DNA of 64,000 nucleotides. Source: Cryptomeria japonica. Lineage: Eukaryota > Streptophyta > Pinopsida > Cupressales > Cupressaceae. The stretch spans positions 461,062,072 through 461,126,071 of the forward strand of contig NC_081406.1 in NCBI RefSeq assembly GCF_030272615.1, read 5' to 3'. Positions 21,955-33,869 of the stretch are shown piece after piece. Numbering within the stretch: position 1 is the stretch's first letter; each line of letters starts with the position of its first letter. The translations under genes and the position numbers were made by a program. The notes under the pieces are model-generated. The model did no database searches. It was not told the origin of the DNA and saw only the letters and a list, made by a program, of their open reading frames with translations.

Positions 21955-24125
21955 TGTCCTCGAGGGGAGGTCGAAGCTCCCCTCTTCTCAATAACTAGAG
22001 CTTTGGTACTATTACCAAAACAACTCTGTAAATTTCTTTTAACAACCCCTGATCTAGTCAACAAAGGATTCCCCTTTTTCTTTTTCCCCTTTAAGGGAGT
22101 CGAGGTAGATTTTTTAGGTCTTCCTAGGGAAAGAGTCTTTCTCCCCTGACCCATATCAAGTGAAAGGGACAAAGTTTTATGTACCCCTACATCAATTTCT
22201 ATTTGAGTTCGAGCTTTCTTAGGGGGTCTACCTCATCTAGGTGAACCAACTGGTGGAGTTAAAAGTAAAGAAGTTTGAACGATTGGCAAAGGTTTACCAG
22301 ATTTTGGAGAAGCTAAGACATCTGTCATAACAGACCCCAAATCTTTAGAAGCCAGGAGCTCAAAAGGATTAGCTGTTAAATTAATAGGAAGGGAAGAATG
22401 AATCTTAACTAAATCAGTATCAATTGAATCAATAACTCTATCAACAACTTCCCCTACAAACTGAGGGGCATTCTTAATGAAAAAATCACTCACCTGTTCA
22501 CCCAATTATGTATCAGGCACAACCACTTCGGGCATCATATTATAATCCAAATTTACATCCTTATCACAAACAATTTGCCCCTGATGGGCAGGAGAAGAAA
22601 CAAGATTCTGAATTTCAGAGATTAGAATCGAATCTTGGGGAGTTACAACATTTGGAATCTTAGGACTAGGTTGAATACCTATATCCTTCCTAGGAGGATC
22701 CAAAGGCTTGGCTTTTGAAGGAAAAACATTATCTTGATTTGGAATTTGGTGCAACCCCAGATCATTAACAGATTTCTGGGGATGAAACAAAATCTCGGGA
22801 TCCCCTATGGTGGGACTATGTGAGATTTTTGATTGAACAGGAATCCTAGAAAAAGTTCTAACATCATGGTTATTCTGAGATATATTCAATGTAGCCACAC
22901 CCAAGTGATCCATATGCAATGAATAAAAAGTCTTGGGAACAGACTGAACCAAAAAACAATGTTTCTTAAAATCCATGAACAATGGTGCATCTAGAATAAG
23001 AGGGGATTGAAGAAGTTCATTATCCAACCATTCAATATTTTGATGCCAGTTACCTTCCTGAGATTTGATATTACATGTATGGGGATACACACAATCAGTT
23101 TTAACCAAAACACAGATTTTAACCAAAACCTGCCCCTCCAAAAAATCCATTCAAGAAGTTATAAAAGAGCCAAATGAATTCCCAATTTGTTGCAAAACAG
23201 TAGGATCCATAAATTCAAAGGGGATCTTTGGTAACCCAAACCAGAATGGAATTAACTTCTTTTTTGACCAAGCAGACACAAAGAAAGGCTTCCATTTTTG
23301 ACATAGACATGAGGTGATTTCCAAACCAATGATGCTCTGAGCTCGAAACCTCAACGCAAATCAATGGCAAATCAAAGATAATAACGAAAGAAGATGCTGA
23401 AATTAACTGAAAATAATGCAAATTTTTCCAACATTTTTGCAATTTCATATAAAGCTTAGACAATCCCAATTGATCCCCCCAAACTTCCCCCAACATAGCA
23501 TTTGAGTGCAAGCAATCCACTTTCTTGTCAACTAGGGTTCCTACCAAATCAATGCAAGGTATCGGCATCCAAACATAAGGAGATTTAATGGGTTCCAGAG
23601 GGATACTTATCGTTTCCACAACTTTAGGGTTAGTGATTACCGTGTTCTTCAAGTGCGCAGAATGTAAAGGGTCGATCATAGAAACCCTAGTTCTTGAATT
23701 CACAACCATTTCCTTCCCTGGAGAAGCAATTTTAGGGTTTGATATTACCATATTCTTCGCTGAATGTGAAGTACCCATCAGAGAAATCCTAGATCCTAGA
23801 TTCACAACCTGAACAGAAGAGCGAATATCACCACGAATTTGAGATCCTTTTGTTTTCGAGATAAACTGCTCATGAGGCCGTAATCCCTATGTGTACAATT
23901 GATGGGAAGATGATGAAGAAAACTGACGTTGAGAGGAAAAACCTGTCTGTGAAAGAAGCCTTGAAAGTAATGTGAAACCGGATGATACAAACCCTTCTGC
24001 CCATCCTTGGTAATGTGCCAAGCTTTTTTCTCCCATCGACTCTTGGTGAAAACCCATTGCGGGGTATGCGGTGGATCCTCCCAAGCGACATCCGCCCATG
24101 AACCCAAACGTTGCCTATCCTCCAT
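21951..24125 (-). pseudogene. LINE copy 2 ORF1 (RNA-binding, DUF4283-like), decayed
   Basis: Begins at the ATG at 24,125 (MEDRQRLGSWADVAWEDPP); an upstream GTG in frame is not needed. Middle part 23,620-22,990 carries VWMPIPCIDLVG, FEFMDPTVLQQIGNS and VLVKICVLV, matching copy 1 and the DUF4283 layout. The C-terminal part has LTRSGVVKRNLQSCF and a basic tail ending in RGQ. Frameshifts near 23,805 and 23,215 and stops at about 23,151, 22,506 and 22,233 break it. The stop near 22,506 (TAA before LGEQ) has no counterpart in copy 1, so the two copies decayed independently. Confidence 0.88.
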
Positions 24126-24176
24126 ACCCACAAAAATTGTAGAGCTCCTGGGATTAAGATGGCAAATTAATTTTTC

Positions 24177-24194
24177 AAAATTATTAATATACTT
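24177..24194. repeat. LINE copy 2 target-site duplication, right
   Basis: AAAATTATTAATATACTT, matching 15,985-16,002. Confidence 0.85.
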
Positions 24195-24570
24195 AAATTG
24201 ACATAAAAGAATTATAAGTTTTTAAGAATAAATATCAAGAAACTTGATTTTATGTAAAATAAGATTACATGGTTATCATTATTAAACATTAAATGTTTAT
24301 TATTTCTCTTAATTTATTAAATATTTTGACAAAAACATTAAATTTATATAAATTATGTACAACTCTAATATAATTTGAAATTAAATTTACATTAATATAT
24401 AATAATAGTTCTATCAATTAGGATGAGTAAGTTTATTATAAAAAAATCAACCTATTTCCTTAACATTTTGAAACTCGCTCCCAATCTAATGTAATAAAAA
24501 AAAGGTAATGAGCTTGTACGATTAAATAGTTTGACTAAATTGAGCACATACCTAGATAAAAAGGTAAGTC
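24195..24570. other. AT-rich spacer
   Basis: No gene or repeat recognised; continues the AT-rich sequence that lies left of LINE copy 2. Confidence 0.5.
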
Positions 24571-24720
24571 TAGGCTTCAGGGCATCACTTAGTCGTTAAG
24601 AGCTTGGTGTAGATGAGGATGAAATCTACAGCTAGGCTTCAGGGCATCACTTAGTCATTAAGAGATTGGTGCAGATGAGGATGAAATCTATGGCTAGGCT
24701 TCAGGGCATCACTCAGTCAC
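24571..24720. repeat. 62-bp tandem repeat, about 2.4 copies
   Basis: TAGGCTTCAGGGCATCAC starts units at 24,571, 24,633 and 24,695, with GATGAGGATGAAATCTA inside each full unit. Confidence 0.9.
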
Positions 24721-24859
24721 TTACTATGAAGGATTTGGCATATGCAAATCAAAATGGGGAGGAAGAAAATCATGTGAACCTGACAGGAGGGGAGGTAGGA
24801 ATGAATGAAACAACAAAGATGGCCACCCAGAATGCTGAAAAGTAAGGAAAAGGCCAAGA

Positions 24860-26130
24860 TGGTTCAATGGAGGAACAAGGTAAAAACTTGGAGTTTCAGC
24901 TTCTTGATAATGTTGTTGATTATATTGCTGAATATCAAATGAGGACTATTATTTTATTCTTTTTAAGAGGAATACCCATTGAAATGAAATTTAATAAATG
25001 GGAAAAACTTAACTGGGAGAGTAGGGTAATGGAAGATTGAGACCATAAGGGGATTGGGAAAGGGTTATGTTTCCTATATGTTCAAATCTACTAATCATGC
25101 ACAAGAAGTCTTACAATATGGCACATGGGTCATATGTGGACAAGTTTGTTACATGCAAGCCTGGACATTTGAATTGCACCCTGAAGGTCCTTCCTATTCA
25201 CAATGATATTCAATGTGGTTGGAACTGCCTTATCTACACTTACCTTTTAGACCTTTCTTTAAAGACATTGCTGCTCAACTAGGCAGAGTTATATGGTGTG
25301 GATAGTATTCGAATAAGTTTTCTAGCTTGCGTGTCCATCCAAGGGTGTGTGTGGTAGTTGATTTAAATTATCCTCTTCTTGACTCTATCAATTTGTTTGG
25401 CTCTCATTTTGAGTTAGACCAGCCTATAGTTTATTTGAATATGTCCAATGCTTGTTTTTATTGTAGACAACATGGCCATTTAATTCATGAGTTCCCTATT
25501 AGGAGAAATATGCCTAAAACATCACCGGTTTCTCACACTAAAGCTAATCAAAATAACCTTATGCCCTTTGTTGTTGGAATTCAATCTTCCCTCGTTCCTT
25601 CTAACTTGAGCCCTACACCATTCAAGGATGCCATTATGTCCTAAGGATGGAAAGTAGTTAGGAAAAGAAAAGAACCTTCTCCCCATGCCTCTAACATGCA
25701 TCCTTCTCATGAATCTTCCCCTATTCACTCTCCAAAATTGATAAGATCTCCTAGTATATCTTCCATTTCACCTTCACCTAATTGTCGACAATGATCAAGG
25801 TCTCCCTCTATAGGTTTGGATAATCGATTGAACAATGATCAATCTATTTCTCTTTCTAATCATTTTGATGTGTTGCCACAAGAAGATGAGAAAAATATTT
25901 CTAATTCATCATTGAAAAGTTTTGTCTTGGAATGTTAGGGAGCTTTCCCTCATGCAATGTAAATATAGAGTGAAAGAGACCTTATTGAATTGGAAGCCTG
26001 GTGTAGTTTTTCTTCAAGAAGTCAAAACTAGCAATGACCACTTTGCCCTTTCTCTTTTTAACTTATGAAAATAAGATCTCTTCTTTCATACTTCACATAA
26101 AGATGAGAGTAGGGGGTTGTGGTTGGTTTG
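24860..26130 (+). pseudogene. Truncated LINE of another family (ORF1 C-terminal part plus start of ORF2)
   Basis: Frames shift several times, but successive pieces match plant LINE ORF1: a DUF4283-like part around 25,050-25,320 (GYVSYMFKSTNHAQEVLQ, then FKDIAAQLGRVIW in other frames), a zinc-knuckle-like CFYCRQHGHLIHEF at about 25,453 whose last Cys is replaced, and a Ser/Pro-rich tail. From about 25,918 an endonuclease start is readable (LSWNVRELSL, VVFLQEVKTS). Coding homology fades at about 26,130. The zinc knuckle and different sequence separate it from the two full LINEs. No RT, 3' end or target duplication was found. Confidence 0.65.
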
Positions 26131-26139
26131 GTTCTTGAA

Positions 26140-26921
26140 GGAACACAATGGACCATTGAGAGGGGGGTGAATAAGTGAAAATAAAAAAAATTAACTTCTA
26201 TAAGATCTAAACTTTATCACAATAATCATACTACTATGAGAAGAGATATAAAACACATTAACACACACACAAACAGAGCAAACTCATAACACAAGTATAT
26301 ACGAGGAAAACCCATAGTGGGAAAAAACCTTGGTGAGAAATGTTGCTGGAGTCTACTGCTCCAATCCAACCTCACAAGTAAATCAATGGATACAAATTTT
26401 AGGGCACCAACCCAAGGAGAACCAACCCCTAAAGCTTTATGGACACCAACCCAAAGGAGCAACAACCCCTAGCTTTATGGGCACCAACCCTTGATCTAAG
26501 CACCCACTCAAAGAATTACAATAAACGTGTACTTAAAACAAATTATGCACCTTGTTATAAATGAGATTTTGTAACACCTTACTATTATGCTCTTATTCTC
26601 TACTCTCTATCTTCTTGTTATCTCTGCATCAAGCTCTTTGACCTCTGTTTGATTCAATCCTCCTTCTCTGCCTCTCACAATGTGTATAACTCATTGTGTT
26701 ATCTGCCTTGACTCTCCACACTCTTGTTACTGGTCTTTGCACTGCACCTCACTATTCTTCTTTGTCTTTTGTATACTCTACTCAGTCCACTTTGCTTCTC
26801 TTCATTATCTACTCTCTACTTAGCAACCATCCTTTTTACCCACATATACAACTATGCAGCTTCATCGACCATTCTTCCAATTCTCGGTCTTTTTGGTTGA
26901 TCCAGTTATCTCTACCATCTT

Positions 26922-26956
<35 letters not shown>

Positions 26957-26965
26957 TTCATACCC
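26140..26965 (-). repeat. Copia-type LTR fragment
   Basis: The first roughly 450 bases align with the solo LTR at 48,061-48,540: GAGAGGGGGGTGAA near the end, ATATACGAGGAAAAC, GAGAAATGTTGCT, CTACTGCTCCAATCCAACCT and repeated GGCACCAACCCAAGGAG units. Its right side is cut near 26,965 by the next LTR. Confidence 0.65.
26924..26955. repeat. (AC)n microsatellite
   Basis: About 15 AC repeats at the junction of two LTR fragments. Confidence 0.9.
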
Positions 26966-26969
26966 ACTC

Positions 26970-28133
26970 TCCGATGAATACTAAGAGGGTGGGTGAATTA
27001 GTATACCAGAAAATACTAAACTTAAACACTAACAATTTAGGAGTAAACCGATATAACAGTTTAACTAACAAACTAGTTAACACAAATGCAAACCAAACAA
27101 AAAAAAGACATTAACCCACAGAAGCACAATCACCATAACACGAGAGATTTTGACGTGGAAACCCAAATGGGAAAAACCACGATGAGATGAAACTCACAAG
27201 TAACTATTTGCAAAATAGTAACTAGAGCGGTTAAGGTCATACAATGTTCTTTACCAGAACAAATCCTGTTAGGAATCTCAATCTCTATTAGGAGATAATT
27301 CCAATTAAAGACTACCTTGTGAGGGGATTTCATATCCACAAATGTGAACCACCTTGTTAGAGGGTTTACAAAGGCTTTTCTAGGCCTACCCGGTTAAGGG
27401 TTTCAGACTTGTCGAAGATGTAAGTAATCAACAAGTGAATGATCTAGCAAATAGCACAGTCTACTTGGTTAGATCCATGATAGCTGATTGCTAATGCATT
27501 TCAGCATTACTTCAGTTTTTAGTAAATCCACACTCTGTTATAGCACACAGACTTGATCTTCTCTTCTAAGATCACACATACAAAAATTCATCAACCACCA
27601 AAACCCCTTACTTCTACACACTCCAAAACCCCAGACATGATGTCCTTAAAAAAGAATATGATTTCATGTCAGTACAATAGGATTACATTGCAAGTTCCTA
27701 GGTTCATTGCATCTAGACATATTTGATAACATGACACAAATCACCGTCAAAGTGTTGGTGGATGGTAACTCATCACAGAGTATTACCAATTCATACAACT
27801 TTACCGGTTATCGGTTGTCCAAAAATGAAGACTGGGAAAATGATAACTGTCGCTTCAGTTTCTTCGCTTTGCTTGAGATCCTTGAACCGCTTGAGGTCTC
27901 CGTACTGCTTGAGATCGGTAAAACACTTTCTACAAAACAACCGCTTGAGGTATCCATACCACATGAGATCGGTTAAACACTTTCTGCAAAACATCGATAG
28001 CCTATAGACTATAATGCAATACCGGTTTGGAACAAATACTGGTTGAGCATAACTCCTACACACCAAAAGTGATCTCAAAGCAAATGTGTGTCCATCAATG
28101 ACAATCACAACATAAACATAAAAAATGCCAACA
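26970..28133 (-). repeat. 3' LTR of a minus-strand copia-related element
   Basis: On the minus strand it starts TGTTGGCATTTTT at 28,133, directly after a polypurine tract, just as the + strand copia 3' LTR starts TGTTGGCC after the same tract at 58,730. Its far end near 26,970 shows AAGAGGGTGGGTGAATTAG, the equivalent of the GAGGGGGGTGAAT end block of the other copia LTRs. About 1.16 kb, close to the 1.20-kb copia LTR at 52,919. Confidence 0.7.
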
Positions 28134-28147
28134 ATCTCCCCCTTTGG
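28134..28147 (-). promoter_or_regulatory. Polypurine tract
   Basis: CCAAAGGGGGAGAT on the minus strand directly before TGTTGGC; the same string precedes the copia 3' LTR at 58,717-58,730. It primes plus-strand DNA synthesis in LTR retrotransposons. Confidence 0.75.
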
Positions 28148-28659
28148 CATTGATGGTAACACTTAGGAAAACTTTGACATCTAAGTATTTTACAACAAAA
28201 ATATGCCATAATCAAAACTAATCCCCCTAATCATATACACTTTCCCTTTTGTAGAAAATACAATGTACTACTCCCTTACAGAGATAAACATGAAAGTATA
28301 CATAGCATGCATCAAAATTTTGAATAAATACAAAATACTACTCCCCCTTTGCCAACAATTACAAAGTACAGCTGAATAACCCCTGTGTCCATTAGCATTA
28401 AAATAATAAGAGTTTATGACAATAAAGAGTGAAACTTGTCAAAAACCAATTTAAAGTCTTTCATAAATGTCTTCATGGATACAAACCATGACTCAAGCAA
28501 TGAGGTAGCAACTTCACTCTCTGTTTGCATCTGGGATACTTGTTCCTCCATGGCATCCAAGGTACTCATCTCTTGAGTAACTGTCAAGGCATCCAGATTG
28601 AGATAGCATTTCTGAAGTATTTACAGTCTTAGTAGTAGAACCAGTTGTAGTTCCTACAA
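28148..28659 (-). other. Non-coding stretch between the unknown ORF and the polypurine tract
   Basis: Holds further purine-rich blocks on the minus strand (GGGGGAT at about 28,222, GGGGGAG at about 28,341), like the repeated GGGGGAG blocks before the 3' LTR of the + strand copia. No gene. Confidence 0.55.
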
Positions 28660-31600
28660 ATCACTAGTCTGGTTTCTGATATCCAACTCAATTCTTGCAG
28701 CCTGAAGTTGAAACCGGTGAACGGTTTGCCCATAAGTGATAAAGGAATCATATGGTGTCTTGAAGGTGCTTATGAATGTCTGCAAATTAGTTTGCAGTTT
28801 GTCTCTCTGAGCAAGTAAATCATCACAAAATAGATGGGGTTGACATATCTTGCTGAGTAGTAGATTCCCCTCATCCATAACATCTTTAATGTCCTTCTGT
28901 GCCTTCTGCAGATCGGACCAAAGCTCATTCAACTTCTTCACCAAGGCGGTGTTCAGAGCCTTTTGATGTTTCCTTTTCACATTGGCTTCAGCAACATCTT
29001 CCAGACATTGCACTTGGTACTCTACAACCATGCATAAGAGATTTGATTGAGCTAGAGTGAAATCGATACTTGGGAGACTGGTACCAAGAATCAAACTGGT
29101 GAGAGTTTCCACCGCAGTTTGAATCACATCTCCCTCCTTTTTCCTCTGTAGTGCATCCAATCACTCTTGAGAAAGCTTAATTCTTTGTAGAAGCTCCATT
29201 TCATTTGCAGACTGGAGGTCAATAGGATTGGTGATGTCAGCCGTTTTGGCTTTACCATCGGTTGCCTTTGGGGTCTCTGCATATACACTTTTTGCCGCTT
29301 CCTCCTTTTCCTTGTCATTTTTCTTAACTTCTTCTGCCTTCTTCTGCTCCTCAAATTCTTTCTTTCTTTTCTCTTCTTCCTTCTTTCTTTCTTCTTCTTT
29401 CTTCTTCTCTTCCTCTTTCCTTTCTTCTTCCTTCTTTTTCTTCTTCTTCTCCGCTTCCTGTTTCTTCTCTTCTTCCTTCTTGTTCTTCATCGCTTCTTGT
29501 TTCTTCTCTTCTTCCTTCTTCTTCTTCTCCACTTCCTATTTCTTCTCTTCTTCCTTCTTCTTCTTCTCCGCTTCCTAATTCTTCTCTTCTTCCTTCTTCT
29601 TCTCTTATTCCTTCTTCTTCTCTTCTTCCTTTTTCTTCTCTTCTTCCTTTTGGTTCTTCTCATCTTCTTCCTGTTTCCTCTTCTCTTCCTCCTTTCTCTT
29701 CTCCTCATCCTGTTTCTCCTATCCTACCATTTTTTATGGTGTATCAGGGGTAACATCTTGACCATTCAAGACCTCAACATCAATGGGGTCCATTTTCTCA
29801 GTGACCTATTCTCCCTCACTATTATACATTTCATTCGGTTTTGAAATTTCCGGTTCTTGTTCAGCCTTTTTGTTGGCTTCGGACATTTGGTGCAGTCTCA
29901 GAGTAGCTTGAGCATGAGGGTGGGTATCTTTTACCACCTCAGGGACTTTCCCTTCTAGCAACAAGAGTCTCCTTCTTCGCATAAAGAACAGGCCTTTATA
30001 TTTTTCCATAACTTCATAGAGCAGAATTGGATACATCAAGAAAATATTGTGCAAATATTTCCTCTCTTATTTACTGTTCTTTTTCTATGGCAATGCGTCA
30101 TTTGTTGTCCAAAGAATTATATAAATAATCCAGTGTCACAAATTTAATTTCTGATGGCAACCGGTCATTAATACATAAATACTGAATGACTTTCTATTCT
30201 ACTTCCTCCTTCTCATTATCATTGAAATCATCAAAATAATCTACTAAGTCACTCAGCACTTTCCTCTTAATATTCTTAATGGTTCTTTGACAATGTGTCA
30301 AAGGTTTGTAAGTGGAGATATCAATATTTAGCAGTGCTGATGATGCTGGTTCACTGCTGGTTGCCTTTGTCTTCTTCCTCATTTGCCTAGTCTTCTTAGG
30401 CAGTTCTTTAGATACAGTGTCTTTTGATTCTAGTGTGTTGCTTTTTGTTTTCCGCTTTCTCTCAAAGACTTTGGCAGGAGAAACTTCTAGTTTCTTCTTT
30501 TCTGGTGACCGCTTGGTCACTTTAGGACTCCTTGGAGTAATTGATGCCAATATAGATGGCACTGCCTTTCCTTTCTTCACTAAGGCCTCCTTAATCGATG
30601 TAACCCTTTCCAGATAAGTGTTAGTTCTCTTCTTTTTAGGATCAAGAGGTGAGGCAAGTAGGGTAGAAGCATACCCGTCCTGAATGTCATTAATTACCTC
30701 ATAACCCATAGGCTCCACTTCTTCCTTTTTGGGCTCAGCAACCTCCATTATGCACACATCTACTTTGATGATAAAGCAGATGTCCTCTTCATATTTCTTG
30801 ACAATATCATTGGATATTCTCACCCTTTGGCTCATCTTGTGTCTAAACTCATCAAAGTATTTGTTCAAAACTTCAAGGTAACCAGTTCCAACCACTTGTA
30901 GACTTTCCCTTATTTGTTTTGAAACCAGTTGGTCAGCAGACCATTGAATATCACCGACTCCTAGAAAGTAGCCTTTGAAGTAGAAGAACAATCTGATCAA
31001 TAGTTGTCCAAATTTAAATCTCAAGGCATTGTCCTATTTTATTGACTTTAGGTTCACCAGGAGTTGCCTTTGCATACAGGTGTATAAATCAAACGAGGCA
31101 TCTTCCATAATCATCCTGTACCCAACATTTACCGCTGAAGCAGAGACATAGTTGATCCTGCTAGCATAGAATGTTTGGTAACCTATCACCATGTAGGCAT
31201 ATTTGACCAGATCGTCCTTGATGGTATTGATGGTCATTCTTCATTGGTTGCTCACAGAACCAGTGAGCTTGGTCATATCAGTCTTGCCAATCTTCCTTAG
31301 GGCTGGCACTTCTCCAATGTTACAAAAACTGGTGATGGCATGAAATGCTTCTAGTGTGATGTCATGTGTCCACTCCAAATACATTTTGTCACCATGCACT
31401 CTGCTTAGAATGATGTGGATGTGATCATCTATGAATTCTTCAAGGAAATAGACCGCATTGTGAAGCTTCTTCTTTTCCAAGATGCTAAATTCCAGTTTGA
31501 TCTTCTTGTCCTTCTTGCAGAACAAAATCAACTGAGAATGGATCACTAGAGATCCTAGGTCTTCAATTTTACAGTCAATGTAATCTGAAATACCTTCCTC

Positions 31601-31711
31601 CACTATAACACCAATGGGTATTTGGGACAGGGCATTATATTTTGCTTTCCGTTGTATGAAATCAACTAAATGAACGAGTGCACTAGAACTAGAGTGCGAT
31701 GTTAAAGCCAT
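28660..31711 (-). pseudogene. Long unknown ORF in the position of pol
   Basis: Starts at MALTSHSSSS (ATG about 31,711) and continues, across stops near 31,241, 31,034, 30,194 and 29,806 and frameshifts, to about 28,660: roughly 1,000 codons. N-terminal half: globular, with FIQRKAKYNALSQIP and, at about 31,170-30,960, YASRINYVSASAVNVGYRMI and FKFGQLLIRLFFYFKG; that pattern recalls the plant transposon-associated domain found in some gag-like ORFs, but I am not sure. Middle (30,700-30,200): basic and Ser/Thr-rich. Then a Lys/Glu repeat region (29,720-29,280) and a C-terminal coiled-coil-like part. No catalytic motif of a polymerase, protease or integrase. It may be captured host sequence, a structural protein or an env-position ORF. 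Confidence 0.55.
29452..29607 (-). repeat. 39-bp coding minisatellite (13-residue Lys/Glu repeat)
   Basis: Four units begin at 29,452, 29,491, 29,530 and 29,569. On the minus strand each encodes a KKKKEEEKKQEA-like block. In the third and fourth units the Gln codon (CAG) has become TAG. It lies in a longer CTT/AAG-rich tract (29,330-29,720). Confidence 0.85.
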
Positions 31712-32150
31712 GATAAACAAAGAAACTTGAAAAATACCTTCGAAAGTCGAGATTTAGGGCTTGCAAATTCTGCTTCGTCACTCACTACTTCAGTTGCTGG
31801 ATTACCACTTTGAGTTCCACACTTGACCGATTGATGAAACCTTCAAATTCTTCTTTAGGGTTTTGATCTCTCCTTTTTGCAAGACAAATCACCTTTTATC
31901 CCTCTGCACTTGAAAACTCCTTCGCTCAAAAACTGATAAGTGAAAATGACTTGAAAATCCCTTTTTAAATGAATTCTTCACCTACCATAATAAATGCTCC
32001 ACTATTAGAGCATAAACCCTAATTTGCCTTTTACCATTTCCAATCTTCTGCCAATTGATACGTATCACTTACTAGTAAAGGTCTTTTACCAGTGTAAACC
32101 GGGGGTTCGAAACATTTCACCGATTTATTCCCCCTAAGCCTTTCTGTATC

Positions 32151-32603
32151 TTAGTTTGTCAGTTCAACGACTTCCACACTAGGTGCAGAAACCAGTTCTT
32201 CTTGAGACATTTCTTCTGGCTTCTTCTTCCCAGTTTTCTTCATATCTGTTTGAATAGTTTCAACATCAATCTTTCCTTCCAGAGTGACCGGTATATCATC
32301 TGATATATTCTTTCTCATTCTAAAGAATCTTGTTGTATGACCTAGTTTGTTGCAATGATAGCAAATCATTCTAGGTGCTCTCCAAGGTCCATTATTCATG
32401 TTTCAATTCTTCCTTCTGCATGTTGCAATGGTGTGACCACTACCATGACAAATCAAATAGGTTGCTCTCCATCTGATTGCCGCTTGATAGCCACCGCTTC
32501 CTGACTGATAATTGTAGGTATTAAACCGGTTAGGATTTTGGTTCCCAGAGGGTTTAGGAAAAACTCCCTGACTCCTTTGAGGATACCTTTCAGTTTTGTG
32601 CAT
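32151..32603 (-). pseudogene. Gag nucleocapsid fragment with two damaged zinc knuckles
   Basis: First part (32,603-32,403): Asn/Gln/Gly-rich linker and CHGSGHTIATC, a knuckle that has lost its first Cys. After one stop: CYHCNKLGHTTRFF (about 32,362), which keeps C-C-H but has Phe for the last Cys, then an acidic tail to 32,151. Two adjacent CCHC knuckles are typical of plant gag nucleocapsid. Without intact knuckles RNA packaging would fail. Confidence 0.65.
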
Positions 32604-32649
32604 GATAGACCTGCATTTATTCTGGATGTCTTATGGAGATTCAAGATTG

Positions 32650-33869
32650 AAAATACTTTAAACTATGCAATGCAAGTGTAAAATAAAATAAATATGATAT
32701 TCTATGTAATTAACTAAGATTAATTTTAGCCAAAAGACAATGTGAGCTATGCTAGAATGCTCTCTAGAATTCACTATAAGTTAGATGCATACAAGATTTT
32801 GGGATCTGGATTATGAAGAAATGAGGTGTATTTATACGTAAAATGGAGCAATGGAGGGTTGAGATTGAGTATTCTCATCAAAGGTCAGGATTGATGGGTT
32901 TATGATCCATGTGAGGGATTTTAATCCAATCCAAGGATGACAAATGTCAACAAGAGATGGGTTGATGGGAGTGGGGATAAGCATTAAATGCTTGACATGA
33001 CTTAAGGGTTAACTTGGGAGGTAAGGTTAATGTTGAGTTGAATGAATAAAGCCATTATCTAATAAATAATGCATTTATCCAATGGATAAACTCTTGTGCA
33101 AGAGTTAGTGAGGATAACCATGGTCAAAGCAATAAATGCTTGAAGAGACCCATGAGTTAAATGAGGGTTGAGTTAGAGGTAAAGTCTCTAACCATGGGGG
33201 CAAGTGGATTTAACCATAAATGGTTATGTAAGAGCCATTAGTGGTCACGTAAGAGCCATTAGTGATTTGGAAGACTTTATAGGTTAGCTTGTTGAACACA
33301 TAAAGCATTAAATGCTTTTCAAAGACTTTGAAGGCTTTGAGAAGTGACTCCAAGTTTCTTAGGAATGTGATAATATTTAGGGGATGGGATTAGGCTAATT
33401 AGGAATGGTTTATAAAGTGGTTAGAAGGGTCTAGAAGGGGATTTAGGATTGCAAGTCAGTTTGGTGGGTGAAGGAAAATAGGATTTTAAATTAAAATAAA
33501 ATTAATTTATTTCAATTGTGGTTGCAACTTGCATTTGTAGGAGAATGCAAGTGGGGGGGATTTAATGATTTAAATAAATGTTTTAATTATTTATTTAAAA
33601 GAGGAAAGGGAATTAAATTAAATAAATATGATTTATTCATTTAATTGATTGTGAATTTGGTTTAATGAATTAATTAAAATAAATTAAATAATTTAATTAA
33701 TTAATAGGAGAATGGTTGAGGAGGAATTAATTAAATGTTAATTTAATTAACTGTTGGCTAGTGGGTTTATTAATCAAATAAATAGTAAATATTCATTTAA
33801 TTAAATGGAAAAATTTATGTGACTATAGGATGTAATTTTCCAAAGTATGCATAATTGAGATATCCTACA
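32650..33869 (-). repeat. LTR-like sequence, non-coding
   Basis: On the minus strand it starts TGTAGGATATCTCAATTATG at 33,869, a TG start of plant LTR type. No ORF. The left edge, near 32,650, is set only by the end of the gag fragment. It contains an imperfect palindrome three times (AAGCATTAAATGCTT at 32,979, a one-base variant at 33,127, and again at 33,303) and a 22-bp direct repeat GTAAGAGCCATTAGTG at about 33,229 and 33,250. Confidence 0.45.

Larger units (their letters stand above)
16001..24176 (-). mobile_element. Full-length L1-type LINE, copy 2
   Basis: Same family as copy 1, opposite strand, with perfect 16-18 bp target duplications and a poly(A) seen as T11 at 16,001-16,011. It has ORF1, ORF2 and a 3' region of about 1.7 kb that is over three times that of copy 1. 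The 5' UTR before the ORF1 ATG (24,125) is only about 50 bases, so the element is complete or nearly so. Its protein frames are longer and less broken than those of copy 1 (for example 364 residues uninterrupted in RT), suggesting a younger insertion. Confidence 0.92.
26970..32650 (-). mobile_element. Non-autonomous copia-related element lacking pol
   Basis: Read on the minus strand: nucleocapsid-like zinc knuckles (32,603-32,151), a roughly 440-base spacer, a long unknown ORF (31,711-28,660), a non-coding stretch with repeated CCCCCT blocks, polypurine tract (28,134-28,147) and 3' LTR. No protease, integrase or RT motif was found. The 5' LTR and gag N terminus are missing or cut by the LTR at 32,650-33,869. 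Confidence 0.6.

Noticed and set aside
29228-29844. Long + strand ORFs rich in Phe, Leu and Ser, looking like membrane proteins
   Set aside because: They are the complement of the Lys/Glu repeat coded on the minus strand; CTT-rich DNA gives hydrophobic frames automatically.
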